A program made the translations under genes and the position numbers. From assembly GCA_927353735.1 (NCBI GenBank), contig CAKMIA010000011.1, positions 1 through 46,774 of the forward strand: a DNA stretch of 46,774 nt, in the 5' to 3' direction. Positions 32,016 through 39,967 of this stretch are shown here, in pieces (position 1 is the first letter of the stretch; each line of letters begins with the position of its first letter). This DNA comes from an uncultured Veillonellaceae bacterium. Lineage in GTDB: Bacteria; Bacillota; Negativicutes; Veillonellales; Dialisteraceae. The notes beneath the pieces are model-generated. The model was not told where the DNA came from, searched no databases, and saw only the letters and a list, made by a program, of their open reading frames with translations.

Positions 32016-33332
32016 ATGAACGATTCCAACAAACCGGCCAATGTACGGGAGACCGCGCAGCAGGCCATTCGCCAGAATAAGCCGAAAAATCAGGGCCGGC
32101 AGTTCGCGCTCTGGTTCGGCGCACTCATTCTCGGCGGCGTTCTGGGCTGGATGGGCATTCAGCCGCTGAACGAGCTGTTCAACTTCGTGGCCACCGTTTT
32201 CACCCGCCTGTTCCAGTTCATCGCCATTCCGACCATCACGCTGGCCGTGATTACCACGCTGGCCGAGCTGGGGGGCAACCGGGATACGGGCCGCATCTTC
32301 GGCCATGCCGTCATCTACACCCTGCTCACCACCATCTGCGCCGCTGCCATCGGCCTGGGCTTCTATCTGGTGATCGCACCGGACAATCTGCCCATGGATC
32401 TTCTCGCTTCCGGCCAGTCTGCGGTGCCGCTGGGCAATTTCAAATCGCTCTCCTACTACGACCACATCCTGTCCGTCATCCCGAATAACGCGCTTCAGCC
32501 GTTCGTTTCCGGCAATGTCCTCTCTGTCATGATCATTGCCGCCTCCGTCGGCCTTGCGCTGGCCTTCATGCCCCGCACGGAAAACCGGGCGCAGCTCCTG
32601 AAGGTCATCATGGGCGCGCAGGAAATGTTCTTCACCCTCATCCGCGCACTGCTCTTCATTCTGCCCGTGGGCATTGTGGCCTTTGCAGGACAGCTTTCCG
32701 CACAGATCGAAGCGGGTGTCATCGTGGGCGCTCTCGGCAAGTACACCCTCATCGTCCTCGGCGGCAATGCCGTCCAGATCTTCATCGTGCTGCCGCTCAT
32801 TCTCCTGCTCCGCGGCCTGAATCCGATCCGCGTATTCCGTCAGATGTCCCCGGCGCTGGCCGTGGCGCTCTTCACGAAGAGCTCCGCCGGCACGCTGCCT
32901 GTCACGCTGGCCTGCGCGGAACAGAATCTGAAGGTCAATCCGAAGGTCTCCCGCTTCGTTCTGCCGATCTGCACCACCATCAATATGAACGGCTGCGCCG
33001 CTTTCATTCTCGTCACCTCGCTTTTCGTCATGCAGAATGCCGGGTATGAGCTCTCTCTGGGCACCATGATCACCTGGCTCTTCATCGCCGTCCTCGCTGC
33101 CGTAGGCAATGCAGGCGTCCCGATGGGCTGCTATTTCCTGACCCTCTCCCTTATGTCCTCCATCGGCGCTCCGGTAGGCCTCATGGGCATCATCCTGCCG
33201 ATCTACACCATCATCGACATGATCGAGACCGCAGAAAACGTCTGGTCCGACTCCGCGGTATGCGCCATGACCGACCACGACCTGAAGGGCAAGCTCGACG
33301 ATTCCGGAGAAGCTGCTCCGGCTGCTCTGTAA
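32016..33332 (+). CDS. Dicarboxylate/amino acid:cation symporter (DAACS family), atypical substrate site
   Basis: A 438-residue GltP/GltPh-fold carrier with eight membrane helices and two re-entrant hairpins. HP1 holds TKSSAGTLPVT; the central TM7 motif is NMNGC (323-327) in place of the usual NMDGT; TM8 reads DMIETAENVWSD (401-412). Compared with GltPh, Asp394, Asn401 and Asp405 are kept (Asp401, Asn408, Asp412) but the arginine that binds the acidic side chain (Arg397) is Glu404. Transport of glutamate or aspartate is therefore doubtful; a neutral or basic amino acid is more likely. Single gene between its own promoter and terminator. Confidence 0.88.
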   Translation: MNDSNKPANVRETAQQAIRQNKPKNQGRQFALWFGALILGGVLGWMGIQPLNELFNFVATVFTRLFQFIAIPTITLAVITTLAELGGNRDTGRIFGHAVIYTLLTTICAAAIGLGFYLVIAPDNLPMDLLASGQSAVPLGNFKSLSYYDHILSVIPNNALQPFVSGNVLSVMIIAASVGLALAFMPRTENRAQLLKVIMGAQEMFFTLIRALLFILPVGIVAFAGQLSAQIEAGVIVGALGKYTLIVLGGNAVQIFIVLPLILLLRGLNPIRVFRQMSPALAVALFTKSSAGTLPVTLACAEQNLKVNPKVSRFVLPICTTINMNGCAAFILVTSLFVMQNAGYELSLGTMITWLFIAVLAAVGNAGVPMGCYFLTLSLMSSIGAPVGLMGIILPIYTIIDMIETAENVWSDSAVCAMTDHDLKGKLDDSGEAAPAAL

Positions 33333-33346
33333 TCGCAGAATATTTG

Positions 33347-33378
33347 AAAAAAGACGGAAATTTTCTTCCGTCTTTTTT
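33347..33378 (+). terminator. Symporter terminator
   Basis: AAAAAAGACGGAA (33347-33359) pairs with TTCCGTCTTTTTT starting at 33366, ending in a T-run. Confidence 0.93.
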
Positions 33379-33840
33379 TGATGACCCCTGCGCCGGGCCC
33401 CGTCCGGCCGGTGATTTCCCGGCTTATAAAAAAGATTTCTATGGCCTTATAGAAAATGCGAGGCATCAGAATTTTCCCTCCGTGAAAAGTAAATTTTCCC
33501 AATTTGGACCGTACCGGCCGTTTCTGGCCGATTTTCGGCCCTCACAGTCAAATCGGGCGGGACCTTATTTTTCATCTATGGGCAAAATATTCATGAAATT
33601 TGCATGATTATGCATCTATATACAGGATGAAAAACGAGGGAAAAACCCCGGAACGCCCACGATACGGACACTTTCGGGCACGCCCTGAAATTCCCCTGAA
33701 AAATCATGGCAAAAATGGATAGATCATGCCAATCCATGGCAATCCGGAATGGCAGTGCTTTTTCTCCATTTTTCTTCGTTTTTTGCCTTACTCCTCGAAA
33801 CTCCTCAAAAGTCCGCAGAAAAATTTTTTCATTTTTCCTC
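33379..33840. other. Gene-free AT-rich stretch before the permease promoter
   Basis: About 460 bases with lower GC than the flanks and no ORF that has a ribosome site. It contains a cluster of four ATGGCA/ATGCCA hexamers at 33706, 33726, 33736 and 33749 (the second inverted), about 90-135 bases upstream of the permease -35, which may be regulator sites. Nothing else was recognised. Confidence 0.5.
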
Positions 33841-33869
33841 TTGTACTCGCCATTCATCTATGTTATATT
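33841..33869 (+). promoter_or_regulatory. Promoter of the APC permease
   Basis: TTGTAC (33841-33846), 17-base spacer, TATATT (33864-33869) with TGT before the -10. Transcription would start near 33876, leaving a leader of about 255 bases. Confidence 0.8.
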
Positions 33870-33875
33870 GTTGAA

Positions 33876-34133
33876 CACAAAGCGGCGGTGCGCCCTGCAT
33901 GAACGTGCAGCTGAGCAGCACCCGAACGGCACATGGTTTTCTTTTATACCCTGTTTCTTTCACCATCAGGCAGGCCATCCCGGAAGATGGTAACAGCCCC
34001 TGCCTCCCACGAAAGCAAATGGGGTTCCTGCTTGCCCTGAAAAGCAGCGCGGCCATTCCGGAGCCAGTCTATCCGGGACAAACTTTCCCACGTGAAGCCA
34101 TTCACGAATTGATCGAGAAAGAAGGGAAACACC
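33876..34133 (+). promoter_or_regulatory. Long structured leader of the APC permease
   Basis: The leader can fold a hairpin with outer arms AGGCAG (33968-33973) and CTGCCT (34000-34005) and inner arms GCCATC (33974-33979) and GATGGT (33986-33991). The same GATGGT could instead pair with ACCATC at 33962-33967, so two exclusive folds exist. A second hairpin pairs CTGCTT (34028-34033) with AAGCAG (34042-34047). No poly-T terminator is present, so control, if any, would be at translation. No known riboswitch class was recognised. Confidence 0.4.
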
Positions 34134-35477
34134 TTGTCCAAGAGTAAAAAAATGGGAGTGATACAGCTCACAACAGTCACAGCCATCAACATGATGGGAT
34201 CGGGAATCATCCTTCTGCCGTCCAAGCTCGCAGAAATCGGCACGGTATCCATTTTCGCATGGATTCTGGCCTCCATAGGCGCCACGCTTCTGGCCTACGC
34301 TTTTTCTGTGTGCGGAATGTACGGCAAAAAGAGCGGAGGCATGGGCGGCTATGCGGAATACCGCTTCGGCCGGGCAGGCAACTTCCTGTCGAACTTCACC
34401 TACGCGATTTCCCTCATCATCGCCAACATCGCCATCGCGACCGGCGTGGTCAGCTATGCATCCTATTTCTTCGGCTTCAGCCTTTCCCCCATTGAGGTCT
34501 GCGCTGCCACCATCGGCATCCTCATGCTTGCCGCCTCCATCAGCTTCGGAGGACCGAAGGAAGCGGGCCGCTTCTCCACGCTGGGCGTCATCTGCGTGCT
34601 CACTCCTGTAGCGGGACTGCTCCTCGCCGGCTGGTATTTCTTCGATCCGACCATCTACAGCGCCGCCTGGAATCCCTATGACATGCCCTTCACCATCACC
34701 ATGCGCGACTCTATCGCGGTGATCCTCTGGGCCTTCCTCGGACTGGAAACGGCCTGCGCCAATGCAGAAGCCGTGGAAAATCCCACGAAAAACGTACCCA
34801 TCGCGGTGCTGGCTGGCACCCTTCTCGCGGGATTCGTCTACACCGTATCCACGGCCATCATCGGCGGCCTTGTTCCCTATGATCAGCTCATCGGTTCCGA
34901 AGCGCCCTTCGGTCTGGCCTATGCGGCCATGTTCGGCGATACCGCGGCGCTCATCGTTTCCGGCATGCTCGTCTGCTCCTGCTTCGTATCCCTTACGGCA
35001 TGGCAGTTCACCATTTCCGAAGTGGTGCGGAATGCAGCGAGCCTCGGCCACTTCCCGTCCGTTCTGACGAAGGTGAACCGTTTCCGTTCTCCCTATGTGG
35101 CCATCATCGCACTGGTCACCATCCAGTCCATCCTGACCCTTTCCACCATCAGCCCGACCCTGCTGAAGCAGTTCAACATCCTCATCAATCTGGCTGTCAT
35201 GGTCAATCTGATCCCCTACCTTCTCGCCATGTTCTCCGTTCCGACCCTCCAGAAGGAAGAAGGACTCACCGGCCGGAAGGCGAAATTCACCAACTTCACC
35301 GCCGTCTGCGGCGCGGTATACAGCGTCTATGCCGTATACGGCTGCGGCTGGGATATCATCATGGACGGCCTCATCGTTACAATCTCCGGCCTCATCATCT
35401 ACGCGGTCAAGACCTACCGTCTCCAGCCCGCTCCGAATCTGGCCACCTATCCGCCGTTCCATATCCACAAGAAATAA
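34134..35477 (+). CDS. APC-family amino acid/polyamine permease (PotE/AdiC-like)
   Basis: A 447-residue carrier with about 12 membrane helices. TM1 has the substrate motif INMMGSGIILLPSKLAEIG, resembling the GSG(I/V) helix break of basic amino acid/polyamine antiporters; TM6 has VILWAFLGLETACANAEAVENP, close to the PotE/AdiC/CadB group. Substrate is likely an amino acid such as ornithine, lysine or arginine, or its amine, but cannot be fixed. The TTG at 34134 is taken as start because AAGGG lies 8 bases before it; ATG 34152 is the alternative and lacks a good site. Confidence 0.87.
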   Translation: MSKSKKMGVIQLTTVTAINMMGSGIILLPSKLAEIGTVSIFAWILASIGATLLAYAFSVCGMYGKKSGGMGGYAEYRFGRAGNFLSNFTYAISLIIANIAIATGVVSYASYFFGFSLSPIEVCAATIGILMLAASISFGGPKEAGRFSTLGVICVLTPVAGLLLAGWYFFDPTIYSAAWNPYDMPFTITMRDSIAVILWAFLGLETACANAEAVENPTKNVPIAVLAGTLLAGFVYTVSTAIIGGLVPYDQLIGSEAPFGLAYAAMFGDTAALIVSGMLVCSCFVSLTAWQFTISEVVRNAASLGHFPSVLTKVNRFRSPYVAIIALVTIQSILTLSTISPTLLKQFNILINLAVMVNLIPYLLAMFSVPTLQKEEGLTGRKAKFTNFTAVCGAVYSVYAVYGCGWDIIMDGLIVTISGLIIYAVKTYRLQPAPNLATYPPFHIHKK

Positions 35478-35478
35478 G

Positions 35479-35505
35479 AAAAACGCCGGTTTTCCGGCGT
35501 TTTTT
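35479..35505 (+). terminator. Permease terminator
   Basis: AAAAACGCCGG (35479-35489) and CCGGCGTTTTTT (35494-35505) around a TTTT loop. Confidence 0.95.
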
Positions 35506-35851
35506 GGTGTCCTGATTCCTTACTCCTTTTCTGCCCGCACCGCCATTTCCGGCCCCGTTTCAGGCAAAATACAAGATATGATTTTTCTGCACCGTCCGGT
35601 CTCCTCCAATAAAAGAGGGGCCGGATTTTTTCAGGAGCCAATTCCTGCGCCCCGCATCGCGCCTGCACAGCCCCTGCCGCAGGCAGCCCGTTCCGTGCCG
35701 GGGGCTTTTATACTTCTTCCCGCGGAAGCGGCAGTTCCTGCTTCTGCGGGCTTTTCCCTCCGTATCGCATCCTGAGATGCCTTATATTTCTGCGATGACC
35801 GCAGGACTTCCCTGCCGGAGCTCTCTCTTCCCACCTGTCGGTATGCACAGC
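35506..35851. other. Gene-free stretch with an isolated terminator-like hairpin
   Basis: No ORF with a start signal is visible. A hairpin at 35595-35625 (TCCGGTCTCCTC with GAGGGGCCGGA) followed by T6 to 35631 points rightward and lies 90 bases after the permease terminator; it may be a back-up terminator or the end of a small RNA. No clear promoter was found for the latter. Confidence 0.5.
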
Positions 35852-35886
35852 AAAAGGCGGCGTTCCTGAGAACGCCGCCTTTTTTC
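35852..35886. terminator. Terminator of the adhesin/zinc-ribbon operon
   Basis: AAAAGGCGGCGTTC (35852-35865) pairs perfectly with 35870-35883 around a CTGA tetraloop, with T6 on the right and A4 on the left. It ends the minus-strand pair and could stop read-through from the left. Confidence 0.9.
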
Positions 35887-36184
35887 AGGCCTGATTCTGA
35901 TCGGTTTTCTTCTTGTCTTTCCGCGGATGCTTCCAGTACATGCGCTCGCAGTGAGAGCAGCAGAACCGGGTCCGGCGGTCTCTGATATCCGTCACGTCCA
36001 CCTTTTTGCCGCAGCGGGCACAGTAGAAGGTACGGATGCTTTCCGTCCCGCCGGCAGACTCCTCATGGGAGATCCCGTTCTTGCGGTAGCTGTATCTGCG
36101 GCAGCCTGCACTGCAGAACCGCTGTGCGCCCCACCTGGAACGAAAGACCTTCCCGCACACGGGACATACAAGCTCCCTTTCCAT
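35885..36184 (-). CDS. Small protein with two zinc-ribbon-like Cys motifs
   Basis: A 99-residue basic cytoplasmic protein. The first half has CPVCG and FCSAGCR (two CxxC-type pairs, about 7-28); the second half repeats the plan with CARCG and FCCSHCE (about 55-78). The tail is Lys/Asp-rich. The two halves look like an internal duplication of a treble-clef or zinc-ribbon unit, perhaps binding nucleic acid. It starts 10 bases after the adhesin stop and shares its message. No family name is recognised. Confidence 0.8.
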   Translation of the reverse strand: MERELVCPVCGKVFRSRWGAQRFCSAGCRRYSYRKNGISHEESAGGTESIRTFYCARCGKKVDVTDIRDRRTRFCCSHCERMYWKHPRKDKKKTDQNQA

Positions 36185-36194
36185 GATGCGCCGC

Positions 36195-38303
36195 TCAGGC
36201 CTTATTGACCCGCACCCGTTCGATGGTCGGATTGCCCTCGCTGTCCTGAGCGATCGTATCCACGCGGATCAGCGCCAGCTCGGGTTTGAATTCATCCACC
36301 AGACGCTGGATGTCCTCATTCATGCCGATGCCCTTCTGGAGAGCCCGGTATACGATGGTCGCAAATTCATAGCGGGTCATCTGCCGGTCGCCGCCGAAGG
36401 TGCCGTCCGGATAGCCTTCCACGATGCCCCGTTCACGCATCTGTTCGACCGTTTCATAGGCCCAGTGATTTTCCGGCACATCCGGGAAAGGAGTGGTCAT
36501 GCTATTGCTGATCTGGTCCTTGGCTCCTACAAGCTGGTTCATCAGTTCAGTCAGCTGTGCCACGTTGTGGCGGAGGGTCTCAATTTCCTTGGCCATGGCC
36601 ACGCGGGAGGTGGATACGTGGTTGCCCTGTCCGATCTTGAAGGAAACGCCGGCATTGACCATGTTTTCGCCGGTGCCGAAGCTGCCGCCCACGCTGAACA
36701 TGGTGTCTTCATTCGGACGGTAGAAGGCGCCTACAGCCATGGCATTTTCATTGCCGTAATTGCCGTACCCTGCCGCGAAATCCCACTTGTCATCGGGATC
36801 GAAATCGAGCGGATGGAGCGCTGCGAGAGCTGCCGCATTGGCACCCACCTTGTCGATGCGGCCGTCAAGGGTATTGACCCGGCTGTTCAGGCTGCCGATG
36901 GCCGCCATATTGGCGTTGACATCCTGCTGTACAGTCCAGAGCTGGTTTTCAGTAGCGGCCTGTCCGGAAGTGAAATTCACTCCATCCCAGGTGGTATTGC
37001 CCAGCCCGTTGATGGTATTGGTGGCCTGCCCGTTTTCATCTGTACCATTGATCTGGATATTTCCAAAGGAGCCGCTCTGCGCCTGTACGGTATCCACTTT
37101 CAGATCCGGATTCAGCGCGATGTGATAATCCCGGCCGCCCTTGTCATTCACAGTTTCCGTCAGCTGGATATTGCTGTCCGTCGTGCTGACTGTGGTATGC
37201 TTCTTTGCTTCTTCTTCCACATTGTCCAGACGGTTGGAATGATCATCAATCTGACTCTGCAGTTCCTTGTCCGCTTCGGCTCTGTCTGCCACTTCCTGAC
37301 CGATTTCACCTCTCACGCTGTCGAGCTGGCTGGAATGGTCATTGATCTGACTCTGCAGTTCCTTGTCCGCTTCGGCTCTGTCTGCCACTTCCTGACCGAT
37401 TTCACCTCTCACGCTGTCAAGCTGGCCCTGCTGGTCTTTATTTACTTCTTCCACAGTATCCAGACGGATATTTTGTTCTTTATCAATCTCATAGTTGTGA
37501 TCAATGGCTGCATCCTGCACTGCATCATGGATCATGCCGCCGACGATCGCTCCATCCTGAATCGCGTCATGGATCTGTCCTCCTACAATGGCTCCCCACT
37601 GAGCGTCATTTTCGTGCTTCAGATCGCCGATCGCTTCGCCCTGCGCTTTATCAATGGCATAGTTGTGGTCAATGGCCGCGTCCTGTGCCGCGTCTTTAAT
37701 CATGCCGCCAACGATCGCTCCATCCTGGATCGCGTCATGGATCTGTCCTCCTACAATGGCTCCCCACTGGGCTTTGTTATCCTGCTTCAAATCGCCGATT
37801 GCTTCGCCCTGCGCTTTATCAATCTCATAGTTGTGGTCAATGGCTGCATCCTGTACTACGTCATGAATCATGCCGCCGATGATCGCACCACTCTGCACAG
37901 CATCCAGCCGGTTATTGGCTGCCACATCCTGTTTCAGCCCGGCAATATCTTTATTCTGTTCCCAATCATTCTTCTTCAAATTGCCAATGGTACTCTTCTG
38001 ACTGTTAACCTGTCCCTGCAGATCGCTGATGTCGCCCTCTAACTTCTGGTCCTCTTGATATCTGGTATAAGCTTCCCCTGCAAGTTCTTCATTTGTTGCA
38101 TACCCCGTCCAGTTTGCCGAAGCGGGCATGAGGCCGGCGGGTGAGAGGATGGCGCCGGCCAGCAGCGCGGCGGCCACGAGGCCTTTCAGTTTCCGTCCGG
38201 AGATCCGGCGGCTCCCTGCGGAATGGCTGCCGCGGATGAATTCGGAGCCCACCATATAGCTGTTTCGAGCGGCGTTCCACACGACTTTGTAGATCTTATT
38301 CAT
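36195..38303 (-). CDS. Trimeric autotransporter adhesin with a C-terminal SLH domain
   Basis: A 702-residue YadA-type protein. It starts with an extended signal peptide region (MNKIYKVVWNAARNSYMV) and a hydrophobic export core ending about residue 62. A long coiled-coil stalk has 56-residue repeats (about 135-271) and 32-residue repeats (about 290-350). A left-handed neck region with YadA-type Asn/Gly-rich segments follows, then a beta-barrel anchor (about 493-558, LDFDPDDKWDFAAGYGNY to NAGVSFKIG). After the anchor come a short coiled coil, an SLH domain (about 605-658, FPDVPENHWAYETVEQM, GIVEGYPDGTFGG) and a 44-residue tail. Because the end of a YadA barrel faces the periplasm, the SLH domain is placed to bind peptidoglycan. 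Start set by AAAGGGGAA before ATG 38303. Confidence 0.93.
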   Translation of the reverse strand: MNKIYKVVWNAARNSYMVGSEFIRGSHSAGSRRISGRKLKGLVAAALLAGAILSPAGLMPASANWTGYATNEELAGEAYTRYQEDQKLEGDISDLQGQVNSQKSTIGNLKKNDWEQNKDIAGLKQDVAANNRLDAVQSGAIIGGMIHDVVQDAAIDHNYEIDKAQGEAIGDLKQDNKAQWGAIVGGQIHDAIQDGAIVGGMIKDAAQDAAIDHNYAIDKAQGEAIGDLKHENDAQWGAIVGGQIHDAIQDGAIVGGMIHDAVQDAAIDHNYEIDKEQNIRLDTVEEVNKDQQGQLDSVRGEIGQEVADRAEADKELQSQINDHSSQLDSVRGEIGQEVADRAEADKELQSQIDDHSNRLDNVEEEAKKHTTVSTTDSNIQLTETVNDKGGRDYHIALNPDLKVDTVQAQSGSFGNIQINGTDENGQATNTINGLGNTTWDGVNFTSGQAATENQLWTVQQDVNANMAAIGSLNSRVNTLDGRIDKVGANAAALAALHPLDFDPDDKWDFAAGYGNYGNENAMAVGAFYRPNEDTMFSVGGSFGTGENMVNAGVSFKIGQGNHVSTSRVAMAKEIETLRHNVAQLTELMNQLVGAKDQISNSMTTPFPDVPENHWAYETVEQMRERGIVEGYPDGTFGGDRQMTRYEFATIVYRALQKGIGMNEDIQRLVDEFKPELALIRVDTIAQDSEGNPTIERVRVNKA
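37260..37437 (-). repeat. 96-bp tandem repeat in the adhesin stalk
   Basis: Two nearly identical units begin at 37260 and 37356 and encode 32 residues each (LDSVRGEIGQEVADRAEADK then a short Gln/Ser-rich end). Near identity at DNA level points to recent duplication. Confidence 0.9.
37491..37900 (-). repeat. 168-bp tandem repeat in the adhesin stalk
   Basis: Units begin at 37491, 37659 and 37827 (the last partial), each 168 bp or 56 residues, exactly eight heptads. Core words are AIVGGMI, DAAIDHNY and AQWGAIVGGQIHDAIQDG. Recombination between units would change stalk length in steps without breaking the coiled coil. Confidence 0.92.
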
Positions 38304-38587
38304 AATGCATTCCCCTTTCCATACGTGTATACTTCCCTCGTCTTCGGTCTGCGCACGGAAATCTGTCCGCGCCCCTCCTTTCCTCTGACCCCGGATCGAA
38401 GGTATATATATGTGCATTGTAAAAATTCCTGTCTTTCGGTATTACCGCTCTATGGACAGGCATGCCGCATGTGACGGGTATAAAATTTCTCTATGTCCAC
38501 CGCCCGGAATTTCCCTGTATCCAAAGGCGCCTCTCTCCTTCGCTATATAGAAAAAAAGGCGCTTCCTCCCGGAAACAGGCAATAAAA
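38304..38587. other. Intergenic region upstream of the adhesin
   Basis: No gene is seen. On the minus strand an AT-rich run with TATATA near 38404-38412 may be the adhesin -10, but no good -35 fits it. The adhesin leader would be about 100 bases. Confidence 0.35.
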
Positions 38588-38616
38588 AAAGGCCCGTGCT
38601 TTCGCATGGGTCTTTT
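38588..38616 (-). terminator. Terminator of the second aminotransferase
   Basis: AGGCCCGTGC (38590-38599) pairs with GCATGGGTCT (38604-38613), two mismatches, and the minus-strand product continues in T7. It lies about 15 bases after the stop. Confidence 0.8.
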
Positions 38617-38629
38617 TTATGAGCTGTAC

Positions 38630-39889
38630 TTACTGCTTTGCGCCGGTGGCTTTCATGGCTCTGGCGATCTTGGATGCCAGTCCGGTGATCTCCGATTTCG
38701 ATACGGAGCAGACGGCGAGGCGGATGCCTTTCTTCAGCGGTACGAGGAATACCCGTTCTTCTTTTTCCAGGGTATCGCATACGGCCTTTGCGCCTTCCAT
38801 GGGGATGGTGATGAAGAAGCCGGAAATGTAGGGCACGTATTTCACGCCTGCTTCGTCTGCTTCCTTCATGAAGATCGCAGCCCGTTCCTGAATGAGCTTG
38901 TAGTATTTCGCCCGTTCAGCGTCCAGTTCGCGGATCTCTTCCGGATTGGCGCAGATGGAGGCCATGGCCTTCATGGCTGCGCTGTTGGAGTTGGACCAGC
39001 ATGCACGGCTGCTGTACTGGTTGATGTCCACGAATTCCTGAGCCACGTCTTCATCGGAGGTGATGCAGATCATGGCGCCGATGCGCTGGCCGTAGAGGGT
39101 GAAGCCCTTGGAGAGGGTGTAGGCCACGACGGTGAGCACGTTCTTCGGCAGATTTTCAAATTTCTTGAAGAACCGGCGGCATTCTTCCTTTTCGCCGCTG
39201 TAGTCGAGATAGGCCACGTCCGGTACGAGGATGACGTTCTTATCCTTGCCGTCCACCGCTTCTGCGCAGGCCTGCGCCACAGCGCCCCATTCGTCGTCGG
39301 ACATGCAGTAGCCCGTGGGGTTATTGGCGATGCCGTTCAGGATGATGACCGTATTGTACTGTTTCGCTACGAGGTCGTTCAGGTTTTCCCGGAAGCTTTC
39401 CATATTGAAATGGCCGTCTTCGGTGAGGAAGGAGAACGTGCGGACCTTGCGGCCGGCGTCGATCATGACGCTGTCGTAGGCGCCCCAGTGCCAGTCAGTG
39501 ATGAGCACTTCATCTCCCGGGGAGGAGTAGTTGTGCACCACGTGGTGGAGCGCACCGGTGCCGCCGCTGGTGGAGAGGGCGCGGATGAAGCCTGCCGGAC
39601 GGGACTGGCCGAAGCACTGATCGATGCAGTCCTCGAGGAAGTCCGGATAGCCCTGGATCGGAGCGTATGCCACGATCTCACGGGGGGTGAGGCGCTTGTA
39701 TGCTCTCTGGATCACGTCGAGCATGACGAGCTGGCCGTCTTCGTCCAGAATGGAGCCGACAGTGCCGTTGATGACCTTGTCCTTGCCGATCTGGTCGGCC
39801 AGTGCGGTGGCTCTGTTATTGGCTGCGAAAATGTTGTCTTCGGCGCTTTTGCCTTTTGCCTGCATGGCGGCTGCGCTGTATTTTGCCAT
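38630..39889 (-). CDS. PLP-dependent aminotransferase (class I), paralogue 2
   Basis: A 419-residue fold-type I aminotransferase. Lys261 in YTLSKGFTLYGQRIG is the PLP lysine; STSGGTGALHHVVHNY, NNPTGYCMSDDEW and DVAYLDYSGEKEE are the other cofactor and fold landmarks. It is full-length colinear with the gene at 2372-3613, so the two are paralogues, not fragments. The closest general type is aspartate/aromatic aminotransferase; the substrate is not decided. AAGGAGG precedes ATG 39889, and it has its own promoter and terminator. Confidence 0.92.
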   Translation of the reverse strand: MAKYSAAAMQAKGKSAEDNIFAANNRATALADQIGKDKVINGTVGSILDEDGQLVMLDVIQRAYKRLTPREIVAYAPIQGYPDFLEDCIDQCFGQSRPAGFIRALSTSGGTGALHHVVHNYSSPGDEVLITDWHWGAYDSVMIDAGRKVRTFSFLTEDGHFNMESFRENLNDLVAKQYNTVIILNGIANNPTGYCMSDDEWGAVAQACAEAVDGKDKNVILVPDVAYLDYSGEKEECRRFFKKFENLPKNVLTVVAYTLSKGFTLYGQRIGAMICITSDEDVAQEFVDINQYSSRACWSNSNSAAMKAMASICANPEEIRELDAERAKYYKLIQERAAIFMKEADEAGVKYVPYISGFFITIPMEGAKAVCDTLEKEERVFLVPLKKGIRLAVCSVSKSEITGLASKIARAMKATGAKQ

Positions 39890-39967
39890 TCGATGATTCC
39901 TCCTTGTGCGGATAATGCAGTGAGGAGTCGGTAATGAGGGCTCCTTCTGATATAATCACATAAATTT

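Noticed and set aside
33591..33857. Minus-strand ORF of 88 codons in the gene-free stretch before the permease
   Set aside because: No ribosome site, overlaps the permease promoter, and composition is unlike the true genes.
33876..34133. Lysine riboswitch before the permease
   Set aside because: The conserved core motifs of the lysine class could not be found by eye.
33899..34147. Plus-strand ORF of 82 codons in the permease leader
   Set aside because: Lacks a ribosome site and overlaps the permease start in another frame; better read as structured leader.
37260..37900. CRISPR-like repeats
   Set aside because: Repeats are 96 and 168 bp, contiguous, in frame and coding; no spacers.
36183..38042. 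Plus-strand open frame of 619 codons opposite the adhesin
   Set aside because: An antisense shadow of the repeats; its periodicity is that of the adhesin stalk.
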